Shown here: in pieces, positions 63,861-64,000 of the stretch | Numbering within the stretch: position 1 is the first letter of the stretch | How the letters are laid out: every line of letters begins with the position of its first letter | From: Paramecium octaurelia | Lineage: Eukaryota; Ciliophora; Oligohymenophorea; Peniculida; Parameciidae | DNA: 64,000 nucleotides | Assembly: GCA_905182995.1 (NCBI GenBank) | Contig: CAJJDP010000051.1 | Coordinates: forward strand, 130,718-194,717 | Direction of reading: 5' to 3' | Translations under genes and position numbers: made by a program | The notes under the pieces: generated by a model | What the model was told of the DNA's origin: nothing | The model's input: only the letters and a program-made list of their open reading frames with translations | Databases searched by the model: none

Positions 63861-64000
63861 ACTACAACAGAAAGAGCATATTCTTTGTTATTATTTAGTT
63901 AATTTTAGGTGACAAAAAAGTTAAGCTATGTATCAATAAAGTCTATTTCATAATTAGAGTAATTGAGGAGGATGATTACAGATTTGCTTTTTTCAAGAAA
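63861..64000. repeat. Start of fourth repeat copy
   Basis: Identical to 62447-62586 as far as the window goes. It holds XPF codons on the minus strand and is not a new gene. Confidence 0.88.

Overview
The window reads as ciliate macronuclear DNA, most likely Paramecium. It is very AT-rich and genes are packed tightly. Long, clearly conserved proteins appear only if TAA and TAG are read as glutamine and TGA is the only stop. Genes are broken by tiny GT...AG introns, mostly 22-36 nt. With these two rules nearly every conserved gene closes as a multiple of three. All coordinates below were read by hand with this code. CDS spans run from start to stop and include the introns, whose positions are given in the evidence.

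Layout. 1-11 kb: the 3' part of a large cysteine-rich multi-membrane-span protein, an H-type-lectin-like secreted protein, an ADP-ribosyltransferase-domain protein, and small unknown or membrane proteins. 12-23 kb: a Bax-inhibitor-1-like membrane protein, a Rab GTPase, an MFS transporter, a pinin-like protein, a kinase with a PH-like N-terminus, a jacalin-like protein with a His-rich tail, and an unknown protein. 23.5-30 kb: an intronless 2,162-residue cysteine-rich receptor-like protein, paralogous to the first gene. 30-41 kb: an NDR-type kinase, two EF-hand proteins, unknown proteins, ribosomal eL18, and a cyclic-nucleotide-gated K+-channel-like protein. 41-55 kb: an unknown protein, bystin, eL8, another EF-hand protein, a B-box/kelch protein, an AGC kinase, and eS17. 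55-64 kb: an ankyrin-Sec7-PH Arf-GEF, a secreted unknown, XPF/Rad1 nuclease, a DOT1-like methyltransferase, and the start of a coiled-coil gene. I see no tRNA, rRNA, telomere repeat, CRISPR array or mobile element.

The sequence is not a clean single-copy assembly. Each of the four single Ns (37046, 42942, 61071, 63860) is followed by an exact re-start of sequence seen about 1.4 kb upstream. The three complete repeats are 1383, 1401 and 1485 bp, and the fourth runs off the window. They look like overlapping contig ends joined without merging. As a result eL18 appears twice, and bystin, XPF, the K+ channel and some neighbours have extra partial copies that are very probably not real. XPF is a single 873-residue gene once the false copy is ignored.

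The genes do not form a pathway cluster. They are ordinary eukaryotic housekeeping, signalling and surface-protein genes on both strands, many separated by only 15-100 bp.
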